Assembly: GCA_017311185.1 (NCBI GenBank)
Contig: JAESUZ010000756.1
Coordinates: 1 to 64,000, forward strand
Direction of reading: 5' to 3'
Origin: Proteles cristata cristata
Lineage: Eukaryota > Chordata > Mammalia > Carnivora > Hyaenidae
Length of the DNA: 64,000 bases
The notes beneath the pieces were generated by a model. That model worked only from the letters and a program-made list of their open reading frames with translations. It did no database searches and was not told the DNA's origin. A program made the translations under genes and the position numbers. Shown in pieces: positions 36,654-47,273 of this stretch. Each line of letters begins with the position of its first letter. Position 1 is the stretch's first letter.

Positions 36654-37192
36654 ATGCATGAAAGCATAATTTTGAATGCATGACCGCACAATACCAAAAC
36701 AAAGTACATTATGGTTTTAATAAGTATTGCTGTCACACATGATGTTGTATGTATATGATATACATACATTGCATATTATGAAGAACATCATGCATCATTT
36801 CTTTTTCTATGAGGTCATGCTATACTTGATATTATTCTACTAAAACAAAGCTTTAATTTTTTATTTTTTATACTCAACCAAGTGCTAGATCAGGATTGGT
36901 CTTATAACCAATAAGACAGCTCATGTAGCCTGCTCCGTAAGGTCACAGGTAGTGTGTGTCCTGTACCCTGATGTTTTTCTCATTTGACATGTTATATACA
37001 TTCCACCAAAGTAATTTCCCTGGATTTTAGGACTTCTCATCTTTCCACCATTCTGTACTGAATGAACACAAATCCAGGTGGTGGTGGAAAGGTGGTGGTG
37101 CCTTTGCAACATGGACTCCTAACAGAAAAGGGCGCTTTGCCAGTATTACCAAGATTAGGGCCCCACAGGGCGAGGAAGATGTATCAAAAAGG
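36654..37192. other. Intronic unique sequence
   Basis: Nothing recognised. Confidence 0.5.
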
Positions 37193-37205
37193 AGATGCGG
37201 TGTTT

Positions 37206-37440
37206 TTGTTGTTTTAAGTTTATGTATTTATTTTGAGAGAGACAGAGAGAAAGAGAGAGAGAGAGAGAGCAAGCAGGGGAGGGGCATAGAGAGGGAGGGA
37301 CAGAGGATCTGACACTGGCTCTGTGCTGTCAGCACAGATCCCATTGCGGGGCTCCAACTCATGAACTGTGAGGTCATGACCTGAGCTGAAGTCGGATGCT
37401 TAGCCACTTAACCAACTGAGCCACCCAGGTGCCCACCCCA
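37206..37440 (-). mobile_element. Felid SINE, antisense, with target duplication
   Basis: Flanks AGATGCGGTGTTT (37193-37205) and AGATGCAGTGTTT (37441-37453) differ at one base. The head reads CTGAGCCACCCAGGTGCCC in reverse. Confidence 0.94.
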
Positions 37441-37467
37441 AGATGCAGTGTTTAAAAAGAAGCTCAG

Positions 37468-37681
37468 AGGGGCGCCTGGGTGACTCAGGCCGTTAAGCGT
37501 CCGACTTCGGCTCAGGTCATGATCTCACGATTCATGGGTTCCAGCCCCGCATCGGGCTCTGTTCTGACAGCTCAGAGCCTGGAGCCTGCTTCGGATTCTG
37601 TATCTCCCTCTCTCTCTGACCTTCCCCTGATCACACTGTCTGTTTCTCTCTCAAAAATAAATAAAACATTAAAAAAATTTT
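37468..37681 (+). mobile_element. Felid SINE, sense, with target duplication
   Basis: Starts GGGGCGCCTGGGTGACTCAG. Flanks AAAAGAAGCTCAG (37455-37467) and AAAAGAAGCTGAG (37682-37694) differ at one base. Inverted relative to the copy 28 bp to the left. Confidence 0.94.
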
Positions 37682-37694
37682 AAAAGAAGCTGAG

Positions 37695-38075
37695 CGAACA
37701 CCAGAAACAAACTTGATCTGCCTCACAATGTTACATAGTTGGAAACCCTGCAACCTGATTTGTAAAGCTCAGCTAACCCGACCGTAAACATCAGTGGAGA
37801 AACAAGCTAATGTACACCTGCCACAATCATTTAAAGGTGTTCAGAAAGGAAAGCAGATGAAATCATTCTTTAGTAAAGAAAGAAGTTAAATTTTTAAACT
37901 TTATCATATTTACCTTACCAACTGATTTTGACTCTGTTGCACCATTGTTATAATAGTTTTATGTAGCAGATAATAGTGCGTAGAAGTTTGTCCAAAAGCG
38001 TTTAAGATATTCTCTTAAAAATGTATTCTTGAGAATTTTTGACTGCTAAAGCTTATTCATTTTTACCTTTTCTTT
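37695..38075. other. Intronic unique sequence
   Basis: Nothing recognised. Confidence 0.5.
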
Positions 38076-38293
38076 ATTTTTTAAAGTTTATGTATTTATT
38101 TATTTTGAGACAGAGAGATAGAGCATGAGCAGGGGACAGGCAGTGGGAGAGGAGGAGAGAGAGAATCTCAAGCAGGCTTCACGCCATCATTGTAGAGCCT
38201 GAGGCGGGGCTCGAACTCACAAACTGAAAGATCATGACCTGAGCGGAAACCAAGAGTCAGTCACTTCACCGGCTGAGCCACCCAGGCTCCCCG
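38076..38293 (-). mobile_element. Felid SINE, antisense, just upstream of the ATG exon
   Basis: Ends 117 bp before the acceptor of the first RGS17 coding exon. Flanks TTTTTACCTTTTCTTTA and TTTCTACCTTTTCTTAA form a diverged target duplication. The duplicated TACCTTTTCTT adds pyrimidine-rich sequence upstream of the exon. Confidence 0.93.
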
Positions 38294-38410
38294 TTTCTAC
38301 CTTTTCTTAATTTATCTGCTCCCCCCAATTAAAGTATGTCCCCTTCTGCATGAGCTATTTATCTTTTCCCTTGAGTTCTTCATACCTTAATGTCTTCTCT
38401 CTTCTTTCAG

Positions 38411-38554
38411 CCGGTTGGGTACTGAAGCAGCTGAAATGCGAAAAAGACAGCAGTCACAAAATGAAGGAGCACCTGCTGTGTCTCAAGCGCCTGGAAACCA
38501 GAGGCCCAACAACACATGTTGCTTTTGCTGGTGCTGTTGCTGCAGCTGCTCCTG
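38411..38554 (+). CDS. RGS17: RGS17 first coding exon (residues 1-39, cysteine string)
   Basis: RGS17 (RGSZ2) is an RZ-family regulator of G-protein signalling. It speeds GTP hydrolysis by Gi/o/z-class alpha subunits at membranes. This exon starts after a pyrimidine-rich tract and CAG at 38408-38410. It has 25 nt of 5' UTR, then ATG at 38436 with a G at -3. The reading frame begins MRKRQQSQNEG and runs into a cysteine string from residue 28, CCFCWCCCCSCS, ending with two bases (TG) of the codon for Cys40. Cysteine strings of RZ proteins are known palmitoylation and membrane-targeting segments. The donor is CCTG|GTATGT. The frame continues exactly into the exon at 54139. An open frame starting at 38350 is a shadow in another frame. 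As I recall human RGS17, residue 12 is Thr; here it is Ala. Confidence 0.97.
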
Positions 38555-39109
38555 GTATGTGGCACTTCTCTGTATGACACAGCCCTGAGCTGGGTCCTCA
38601 ATAGAATGGATAGTGCCTGTTCATTCTTATGGTCATAGAAACTTCTCAGTCAGTCTCCTTTTGTGCTTTTACGAGTAGGGATTATTGGAGACCATCACTG
38701 GAAATAGAGTATTTCCCCACAGTCTACACTTAAGTTGATAGTAAAGAATGAAAACTTATTTTATATCCTGTTTTTCACCATCCATGCTTCTTCAAGATAT
38801 GGTAAAAATAAGATGATGGTTATATATTTATTTAACCATAATAATATTCGCCAATGTTCCAGGAGGTACAACAACGTTAAGACAATGTCTAGTTGTACTG
38901 TGCATCATATTTGACGTTGTGTTTTAGTTATGTGGTATGTCAGAGGGGCTTGATTGTTCAGTCACAGAGCCACAACACTGTGAGTCAGGGTGGCACTCTC
39001 AGCTACAGGCTCCTGGTACCGGACAGAGTAGGAAGTACCGCAGACCCATGCCCAAAGATATAAAAGGACAGAGACTGTGATGAGTATGAGGTCTAAGTCA
39101 ACTAAAATA
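38555..39109. other. Intron 2, 5' end, unique sequence
   Basis: Nothing recognised beyond the donor site. Confidence 0.5.
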
Positions 39110-39285
39110 TCTGAACTTTGAGCCAGAGAACCTGCTTTCCATTGTGATTTTATCACTGACAGGGTCTATAACCCCAGACACACCTTTTGTCTCTGCTCTT
39201 TGGTGTCCACATTGGCAAAATTATGAAGAGTTGACAAGCTGATTCCCAAGGTCCTGTCTAGTGCTTAATTTCTGTGATTCGGGCA
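39110..39285 (+). repeat. MIR remnant
   Basis: The order TTTGAGCCAGAGAACCTGC, TTTTATCACTGACAGGG, CTGATTCCCAAGGTCCTGTC fits MIR. Confidence 0.65.
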
Positions 39286-39934
39286 CCTCAGAAAACCTGC
39301 TCCGGTTCCAAATTCCCAAAGTGCCTTCAAACAAGAAAATCAGTAAGACCCCGAGTCCTACGATTTATCCTCCAAGGGGGGATACTAGACTTAATGGAAC
39401 TTTCCATAGAACTGTAAGTTTGGAGGTCCTTTAAGATCCAGTTCACAAGTGGATCTTCTGAGTCTCCCTGGCTTAATTCAGAACTCTGAAGAAATGCCCA
39501 AATGCTTGAATCATCTTCTTATATATGATTGCTACAGTTTCCTGACATCCATTGAGGTTATTGTTACCATACGGTGGCATAATATTCTGTCATTATGGCC
39601 AAAATAGAAGATGAAACGTATTAAACTTCAGTGGTAGCCATGGTGTTGAATGAGCTCTGTCCCCTCTACCGAACTGCATTTCCAGAAAACCATGAGACAT
39701 TTCAGTAATTTGGAAGGTTTTAAAGTAGTCCTTATAAATACCAAAATTGCTTCTCAGATGATGATTCTTTGTTAGAGAAAGTCATATCTGACTCCTTTCA
39801 TTTTTAAGCCTTAACTATTTCCGATGGAGGAAATAGAGTTCTAGAGGAGGGAACTATTTCAATAAAATTGTATATATATTTTTTTCCTTTATACCTCCTA
39901 CAGAAATCATCTAGCTTTGGTCTGAATCCATGAA
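39286..39934. other. Intronic unique sequence
   Basis: Nothing recognised. Confidence 0.5.
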
Positions 39935-40165
39935 GTAAAGTGTAATGATTGAATATGGTGGTTTGGAAGTCAGACTGTCTGAGTTCAAATCTTGTCCTCA
40001 TCATCACTGTTTGTTTGATCTTCAACAAGTTACATAATGTCCTCAAATTCCTCATATGTCAGATTACAGTAATAAGAATCCCTACTTCATAAGGTTGTTG
40101 TAAACACTGAATGAAATAAAATGCATACAAGCCAAAAACAGTGCCTAACACATGAGTATGCATTT
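39935..40165 (+). repeat. MIR, nearly full length
   Basis: GAAGTCAGACTGTCTGAGTT, then AACAAGTTACATAATGTCCT, then CATAAGGTTGTTGTAAACAC and a final AGTGCCTAACACATGAGTA match the MIR order from head to tail. Confidence 0.85.
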
Positions 40166-41294
40166 AAGAATTAGCTTGCTGGGTTAAAGAACACTTCATA
40201 TTGGAAAACTAATATTTGAAATAATGTATATATATTTTTAAAAGATCAGCTAAGAATAATCTTGGAAAGGAAAGGCATTTTATTATAGATTCTACATAAG
40301 ACATCGCAAATATATTGTTACATCATGTTGACGATTATATTTCTATTTATTTGTACTATGTTGTGTTCTAGAAATCACTAGATGATTTTATTTAACTGCA
40401 AAAACATTTCTGAATTGCTTCGGGATTAAAACACCAAAACAGATAAGAGTACTGAAGTTTTGTTGTACTATATTTGTTTGCTGTCAAACATATTTGGTGA
40501 TCTTTGCTTCTATCTGGCTTACATATATTTAGTGAGACTTGCTTTTCTTCTTAAAGTGTGCATTGAATCACAAAACATTCAACATGAGCTCACGAGCATC
40601 AATTGTAACAGAACACAGACTATGGATGGAAGACAAAACAGCTTTTGGAAGCTGCCTTAACTCTTCACACCTCTAAGTTGATGCATATTTGAGCTCAAGC
40701 ACTTGGTGTGTTGGATGAGTGCTCTGTAAGGCAGTATGAGTTCTAGACTGAAGTGTCATTATCAAGAACTGTATTTGTTAGCAGTAAGTCATGGATGCCT
40801 CTTCTAAGCCATAAAACACAGTCTGTACACTTACAAGTTTTCCATATGTGATAAACACTAAATAATTTCTAAAGTAAACAGCTTGAAAAAAATTGAAAGG
40901 TTAAATTGCTTTGATTTTTGAATTTTAATTGTGACAGTGTTATCTCATTGCAAATGAGAATTTCTTTAATACATGCCTTTTGAAAATATCATTATTTTTA
41001 TATTTGGAGTTTGAGGAAAAGAATGTTAAAGCCTTATTAGTGTGGCAAAACAAAAGAAAGAAATGTTCTTCAAATTTTCCAGGCTAGGTCAGAGGAGCAG
41101 AACAGAAAGAAACACTAAAAAAATGTTAATTTAGGGACCAAAATAAAGTTAGAAATCAAAATATGAAGTAACTATCGTTTGTAAATAGGAGCCGTTGGCA
41201 GGTAGCTGATTTCACCTCCTTTTAAGGAAATAGAATGCTGGGAAAATAAATTTCTGCATCTAGTAATAAGTACAAATACCTCACCCTAGCCTTA
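40166..41294. other. Intronic unique sequence
   Basis: AT-rich. Nothing recognised. Confidence 0.5.
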
Positions 41295-41310
41295 CATGTT
41301 ATGGGTTTTT

Positions 41311-41511
41311 TTTTTTTTTTAATGTTTTTATTTATTTCTGAGAGAGAGACACGTGAGCAGAGGGGGGGTCAGAGAGAGAGACACACAGAATCTGAAACAG
41401 TCTCCAGGCTCTGAGCTAGCTGTCAGCACAGAGCCCGATGCGGGGCTCGAACCCACAAACCGTGAGATCATGACCTGAGCTGAAGTCAGATGCTTAACTG
41501 ACTGAGCCACT
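41311..41511 (-). mobile_element. Felid SINE, antisense, 5'-truncated, with target duplication
   Basis: Lacks the last part of the head (ends ACTGAGCCACT). Flanks CATGTTATGGGTTTTT (41295-41310) and CATGTTATGAGTTTTT (41512-41527) differ at one base. Confidence 0.94.
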
Positions 41512-41527
41512 CATGTTATGAGTTTTT

Positions 41528-43316
41528 AAGGAACGTAGTATTTCCCTCCAGTTTCCATTTCTCTTTCATATGTCAGCTTCAGCTCCTCTCCCATTTTTAA
41601 ACTTTTTCCTGTCTTCATAAAATTATGACTGTGCCTTATGTTGGGGGATGATACAGAGATCAAGTATGAAATTGCTGAATATTTCCACAGTTTCCTTCCC
41701 AAACTTAAAAAATTGGGGCTTAATTCATAATGACTTATTAAGCTGATCTGCTCTCTGTTCCTTTCAAGAAACCACTTCTGTCTCCAAATCAGCCTGTTTC
41801 CCTTCTCTCCCTGCGGCCTTCTGTTGCAGGAGGAGAAAACAAGGGAAGGTGGCTTAGAGCCTGTAAGCTGTGTTACATAACTGAATCATGGATGCCTAGT
41901 CTGGGCTATAAAATGAACAGTGTATAAATTTGCAAGTCCTTCCATACGTGGGACTAGGCTGTTCCTGACCAGGAGGAGAGAGAGTTTTGTCAAGACTTTC
42001 TGTCTAAAGGTTCAAGGTTACCACTGTGAAAACAATTTATATCAAGATTCCGACAGAAGTAGTTTGCTCTCTTCGCTTTTCTTGATGGGAAAGAACCCTT
42101 TGAAAGATGTGCGCTCCTCCCCACAGAGCCGCCTTCTCCAGGACAGTAGGGGGCAGTGAGGGCTTTCCCCCACCCCACACCCTCTCCAACACCCCCCACC
42201 CCCACCCCATGCACTGAAGACAACACCTATGAAGGTGCATTGCAAAGTACAAACTGCTGTGGGCTCACGAAAGCAAGGTGCCTCAAGAAGGAGATACAAA
42301 GCTAGAGCTTTCAAAATGTATTTTGAGCTTACAGCTGATTTCTAAATTGTACCACAAACCCTCTCCTAACATCAGACGTTATGTTAAGATAACCGAGACT
42401 GTGGTCTTTAGGCGCAGATCCATCCTTGTTGTAATTCCTGGTTGCTCCTGGTAGGTGGTCCTGTCAAGCATGACAGAGTTCCATGTTCAGTGATAACAAA
42501 TCAGAACTCAAGAGACTTCAGCTCCCATCTCTCCAGAATGTTCCTATTGACTTCTTATGCCGCTTGGTGGAAGTAAGGGGATAGCTCCAGGGGAGTTGGG
42601 GGCCACAGTATTTCTGGCCACAGTCCTGGGCTTCCCTCTTGGCAGCTTCCAAGGAGATGATTCTGTCTTGAACTGTTTTACTTAATTAGACTTAGGTATA
42701 AGCTTTGGTTTGAAAGAAAACAAAATGGCCTCATTAAAAAAAAACTAATGTCCGGAAAATGCTAGTTCTAAGGTTCCAGATAAGGAAACGGAAGCCTTGC
42801 CTACTCTCACAAACCTCATTAGGGACTAAAGGCTAACATTCAAGTCTCTTCATGTCCAGTCTATTGTTTTGTCCACTTGAAGATGCCACTTCCAAACTCT
42901 TCATTTCCGGGTTTGATACGAACCATTCCCAAAGCTTTTTAGTTTCCGAGTCGAATTCACAGTCTCATGCATTGCTTTCCAGGTCAGATTCACAGTCTTG
43001 TGCACTAGTGTGTATTGCCTCCAAGGTTTGGTGCACTGCCTCAGATAGTCTTTATTCTTCTCAGAGAAACTGTCCCTCAGACTGAAATGAGCTAGCCCTG
43101 TGAAGGCTAAAATTGTCTCCCTTTTGGACACATGACTTCCCAGCGTTCCCAGACCGTAGGATAGATCTAAGTAATGTGAAGCACTTCATAAACATGTTTT
43201 CAGTTGCCTCTCCCTCCATTTTTAACGAGTACCACAGTTTCTGTAATTCAAAATAGTGCGAGAATAATGTCCCGTTTTATCCTCCGGTGCTGTCACACGC
43301 TAGCTCTCTGCCAATG
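41528..43316. other. Intronic unique sequence with a C-run cluster
   Basis: GC-richer than its surroundings. Contains the C-rich tract 42167-42208. Several overlapping short open frames at 41920-42314 have no known features. Confidence 0.5.
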
Positions 43317-43331
43317 AAAATACTACGATAC

Positions 43332-43551
43332 TCGGGGCGCCTGGGTGGCTTAGTCGGTTAAGCGTCCGACTTTCGCTTGGGTCATGATGTCGCGGTTCGT
43401 GGGTTCGAGCCCCGTGTCGGGCTCTGTGCTGACTGCCAGCTCAGAGCCTGGAGCCTGTTTCAGAGTCTGTGACTCCCTCTCTCTCTGACCCTCCCCTGTT
43501 CATGCTGTCTGTCTCTCTCTCTCCTAGAAATAAATAAAACATTAAAAAAAA
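43332..43551 (+). mobile_element. Young-subfamily felid SINE, perfect duplication
   Basis: The head GGGGCGCCTGGGTGGCTTAG and diagnostic sites match the 14423 and 34323 copies. Flanks AAAATACTACGATAC at 43317-43331 and 43552-43566 are identical. Confidence 0.95.
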
Positions 43552-43566
43552 AAAATACTACGATAC

Positions 43567-46500
43567 ATACTTTAAAAGCCAAAGGTTATTTTTCAAAAGG
43601 AAAAACAAAATCCACATCTGCTCCTTGGTGAAGAAACCGCCCCCTGGAAATAAATCTGCAAACACAAGGTGAATCATTTCATCCGAGGCACCAGTGAATA
43701 AACACTTTACCTGTCACACTAGGAGACCTGATTTGTGGTGCGTGGGGGAATGGGGGTTGTGTGCCTAGGATTTCCAAGTACTTGTAACCAGTCCTCATAA
43801 GTATCACTTACAAACACTTCTACAGTTTTGAAACTCCAATCTCCCCATGGCGTAGGTGAATTTCCTCAGTAGTTTCCAGGACTTACGTAAACCTTAAACT
43901 ACACAGTCCAAAGACATCTACTAAAATGAACCCAGGTTCTCCGTCCATAACCACAAAAAACCACAAAGTGGTTATTAGGACCATGGCCCTTCTTTCTATA
44001 CGTCACACATTTGTGAATTCTCTCATTTACAATTTATTGAATGCCTATTCTTGCCTTGTACAGTTGTACTTCTTTAGTTTTTACCACATTCTCCATGCCT
44101 CTGCATCAACAGAGAATAAATTCTCAAGAAGCAGTTGAATCTAGGAAGGTCACCCTCTAGAAAGCTTGGTACTCAAACTGCCTCCAGCAGGTCTGTGTCA
44201 TGTATGACCAGAATGCTACATATTGGAAAACTGCCAGAATTAGAATACCTCCATCCATTTCCATTGAAGGCATACCATTGCTTCTCTTTCTGACTCTGTG
44301 TTTACAATAAAGGCGTATTTTTTTGAGTATCATCTCGCAGTGTTTAGATCGTCAGTGGAAAGATGGATGTGTAGAAGACAAAATCATAGATGAAAACGTT
44401 ATGCCCAATCTCACTTAGAAGAATAGAAAGAATGAGCCAGAAAAAGGCTGGAGAAAGGAGGTTACGTTAATTCAAGTCAGAGGAGGCAAGAGTCAGCTTA
44501 AAAGGAAAGGGAGCTGAATCCATGAGGAACCAAGGAAGTGTCCTCCCGAGAGCTGGGGACACCCGGTGAGGACCCCCGTGGAACGATTTCGCTGAAGTGC
44601 AGGGTGAGTAAGAAGGAGAGTCTGTGGTGTGAGGAGCCTGGTAAGGGATCACAGAGCTGTGAGGATACAGAGAGGCGGAGAAGGGGAAGTCAGGTGGCAT
44701 AAGCCTCAGAGAATGCAGGAGAGGAATGCCAGTACCCCAACACCCACCCGTTTGCCCTGTGGGGAGCGTGGGAGGAGCTCTGAGAGAGGCATGGCCATCA
44801 GAGAGCTGGGTGCCGGTACAACCAGAGCGGGAACATGGGCTACAGAAAGAGAACACAGGAGTGTGTGTAGGACATGGAAAGGAAGTTTCGAGGAAAACAA
44901 GTATCCTCCGAGTGGGAGAGAGAAGCTCACTCTGGTGAAGAGGCCCAGGGGCTGACCGGAGGAATGATACTATAGGTACAGAGGTTGGGAGTGCTTTCTG
45001 GGACAGGGACAGGGCCCTGCACGGACACAAGTGGGGTACGCTGGCCCAGATACCCCAGTTGACTTCAAGTCATTTCAGGGTCAGACTCACCTCTTTCGAG
45101 GTGAAGCTTCAATTTGAGGGAAGCTGGGATTCCCTTCTTGCCTCACTCAAAGCACAATTATTCAATTTCTGAAACATTAGGAAATTCAGCCCTTTCAAAT
45201 CCAGGCCAAGGTTATTAACTCCAGGCAGTATTTAAGAACTTCCCCTCCAACCTCCCCAGTGTAATAATACAAAACATAAGGTTATGACATTTTTGCTACC
45301 CCTGCCCTATCTGCAAAATGTAGTGGTTGTTACATCTGATGGAAATAAGTATTCACTCTTTATTTTTGTTCCTCTCATTAAAACTCTTTGTTATTTCTTG
45401 TAGACCTGGTTCACTTTTTCATGGTCTAAGCATGGTAGACCTATTAAAATATGCCCGCTGTTTTAGGATTTCACTCAGGGATTACTTATTCTTTGTCAGA
45501 TGCAACAATGAAATCCACTTCCTATGAACATGAAATTTATTGTATCATAAGTCTGCTTAATTGGGGTGTATAAATATTATAAGTTCCAGTGCTGTAAAAT
45601 TCATGTCTCTGTATCAGATGTCAGTATATTATGTATCAATATTCACCTCCTGCCTGGGAGCATGGATTCCTAACTAGAAAGCAAATGTCTGCCATTACTA
45701 TTTTTTTCTATAAAGCAACATAGGTTATTTAAAAGTATAGGGCCATTTTAATCGGCTAATTCTGTAAGAGTGGACAGATAATTCCATGTGTTTTATTCTA
45801 AACAGGTGTGTCTTGTCATACTTAAAGATTACACAGATTCTCACGTGTCTTCCTCATACAAAGCCTACTAACAAGGGACCACGTTGGGGAGGGAAGAAGC
45901 CAGCAACACTGGAATTAGACCTGCATGTGTCCTGATCTCATGACCTACAACTCTGAAACCTTGGGCGAGTGATTGTCTGAGTGTCAGTTTCTTCATCTGT
46001 GAGATGTAATTAATAACACACATACATTAGTGAGTTTAGGTTTCAGTTCATTCTAGGGGCCTCCTGTATAATCCTTTATTGATAGGTTTTACTTCTGTCC
46101 CCCTTGCAAGTCTCAGGCTGAAAGGAAATGAACAGACTTTGTAGGATTTGACCACTGTATGCTTAGCGAGTTCCAGTCACATTGTCAGCGAACGTAAGAG
46201 AACCATTTCCTGCATTCTGTATCCCTGACCCTTTCCCCCTAAATGTCACATTCACCAGTACAGGTACAACTCAGCTAAATTTCCCCACAGATCAAGATTA
46301 TTGCTTTCAGTCCTAATCGTTCTCAAGGATGCTTCCCACCTCATCCCGTACATATTCACACACACAGTAACTGGAACATACCAGGGGAGGGATGGATGGG
46401 GGATGGATAAGTGACCCTCTCAGCTATCAGATGTCTTTCTGAGTATCAGCTGCTAGAGTTCTGACTCCCTCACTCTGCTTTGGATGCTAGGTATACAAAT

Positions 46501-46777
46501 TAAGTAAAACCGGAAGCTTGAGCTCCAACTCAGCTGATGCTTTCAAAGACTTAGATGACCACATGCCATTTTAATAACAGTGTCTACTAACTAAATAGAG
46601 GTCCATGCAGCCTTTTCACATTCAAGACTATTTGCTTTCCCACAAAAGCATCAACTAACTCAATTATGGCTTACAGGAAAAATTACAGTGGGTTGAAGGA
46701 AGAGCTTAAAATAGGATTTTAATCAACCTGAGAACTGAAATGGAAGATAGATATTATATAAAGAATATATAAATATT
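43567..46777. other. Intronic sequence with a CpG-enriched patch
   Basis: 44530-45050 is GC- and CpG-richer than the rest of the intron and is open in several frames on both strands. No recognised protein and no clear repeat. The remainder is ordinary AT-rich intron. Confidence 0.45.
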
Positions 46778-46793
46778 CAGTCCTGTACTTCTC

Positions 46794-47257
46794 ATTTTCT
46801 TATAAAGCAAAGTGCTTTTTTTTCAGTTTATTTATATATTTATTTACTTTTAAATTTTTTATTTTTTAACATTTATTCATTTTTGAGAGACAGAGCATGA
46901 GCAGAGGAGGGGCAGAGAAAGAGGGAGACACAGAATCTGAAGCACGCTCCAGGTTCTGGGCTGTCAGCACAGAGCCCGATGCAGGGCTGTAACCCACAAA
47001 CTGCGAGATCATGACCTGAGCCAAAGTTGGATGCTTAACTGACTGAACCACCCAGGCGCCCCATGTTTATTTATTTATGAGAGACAGAGACAGCGTGAGT
47101 GGGGCAGGACAGAGAGAGAGGAAAATAGAAGTCCCAACCAGGCTCCACGCTGCCAGTACAGTGCATGATGTGGGGCTTGATCTCACAGACTGTGAGATCA
47201 TGACCTGAGCCAAAACCAAGAGTTGGATGCTTAACCAACTGACCTATCCAGGTGCCC
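46794..47257 (-). mobile_element. Felid SINE split by a second SINE in its tail
   Basis: The outer copy (body 47063-47257) is flanked by identical CAGTCCTGTACTTCTC at 46778-46793 and 47258-47273. The inner antisense copy sits in the outer copy's A-rich tail. Confidence 0.9.
46850..47062 (-). mobile_element. Felid SINE inserted in another SINE's tail
   Basis: A complete antisense copy ending CTGAACCACCCAGGCGCCCC, immediately followed by the outer copy's body (ATGTTTATTTATTTATGAG). Confidence 0.9.
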
Positions 47258-47273
47258 CAGTCCTGTACTTCTC

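Larger units (their letters stand above)
1..38410 (+). other. RGS17: RGS17 intron 1 (3' part)
   Basis: In mammals RGS17 has a non-coding first exon followed by a very long first intron. Everything left of the ATG exon in this window is consistent with that intron. I see no CpG-rich promoter and no 5' UTR exon that could be assigned. The assignment is inferred from gene structure known in other mammals, not shown by transcripts. A transcript with an unrecognised upstream exon in this interval cannot be excluded. Confidence 0.75.

Noticed and set aside
1..38410. RGS17 promoter or first exon
   Set aside because: No CpG-island-like region or recognisable 5' UTR exon was found left of the ATG exon.
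38350..38577. 75-codon open frame over the RGS17 exon
   Set aside because: It is in a different frame from the known RGS17 reading frame.
44467..45030. 187-codon minus-strand open frame as a gene
   Set aside because: Pro/Ser-rich with no known domain, and it overlaps other open frames on both strands in a GC-rich patch, as chance would give. Kept only as a low-interest transcript question.
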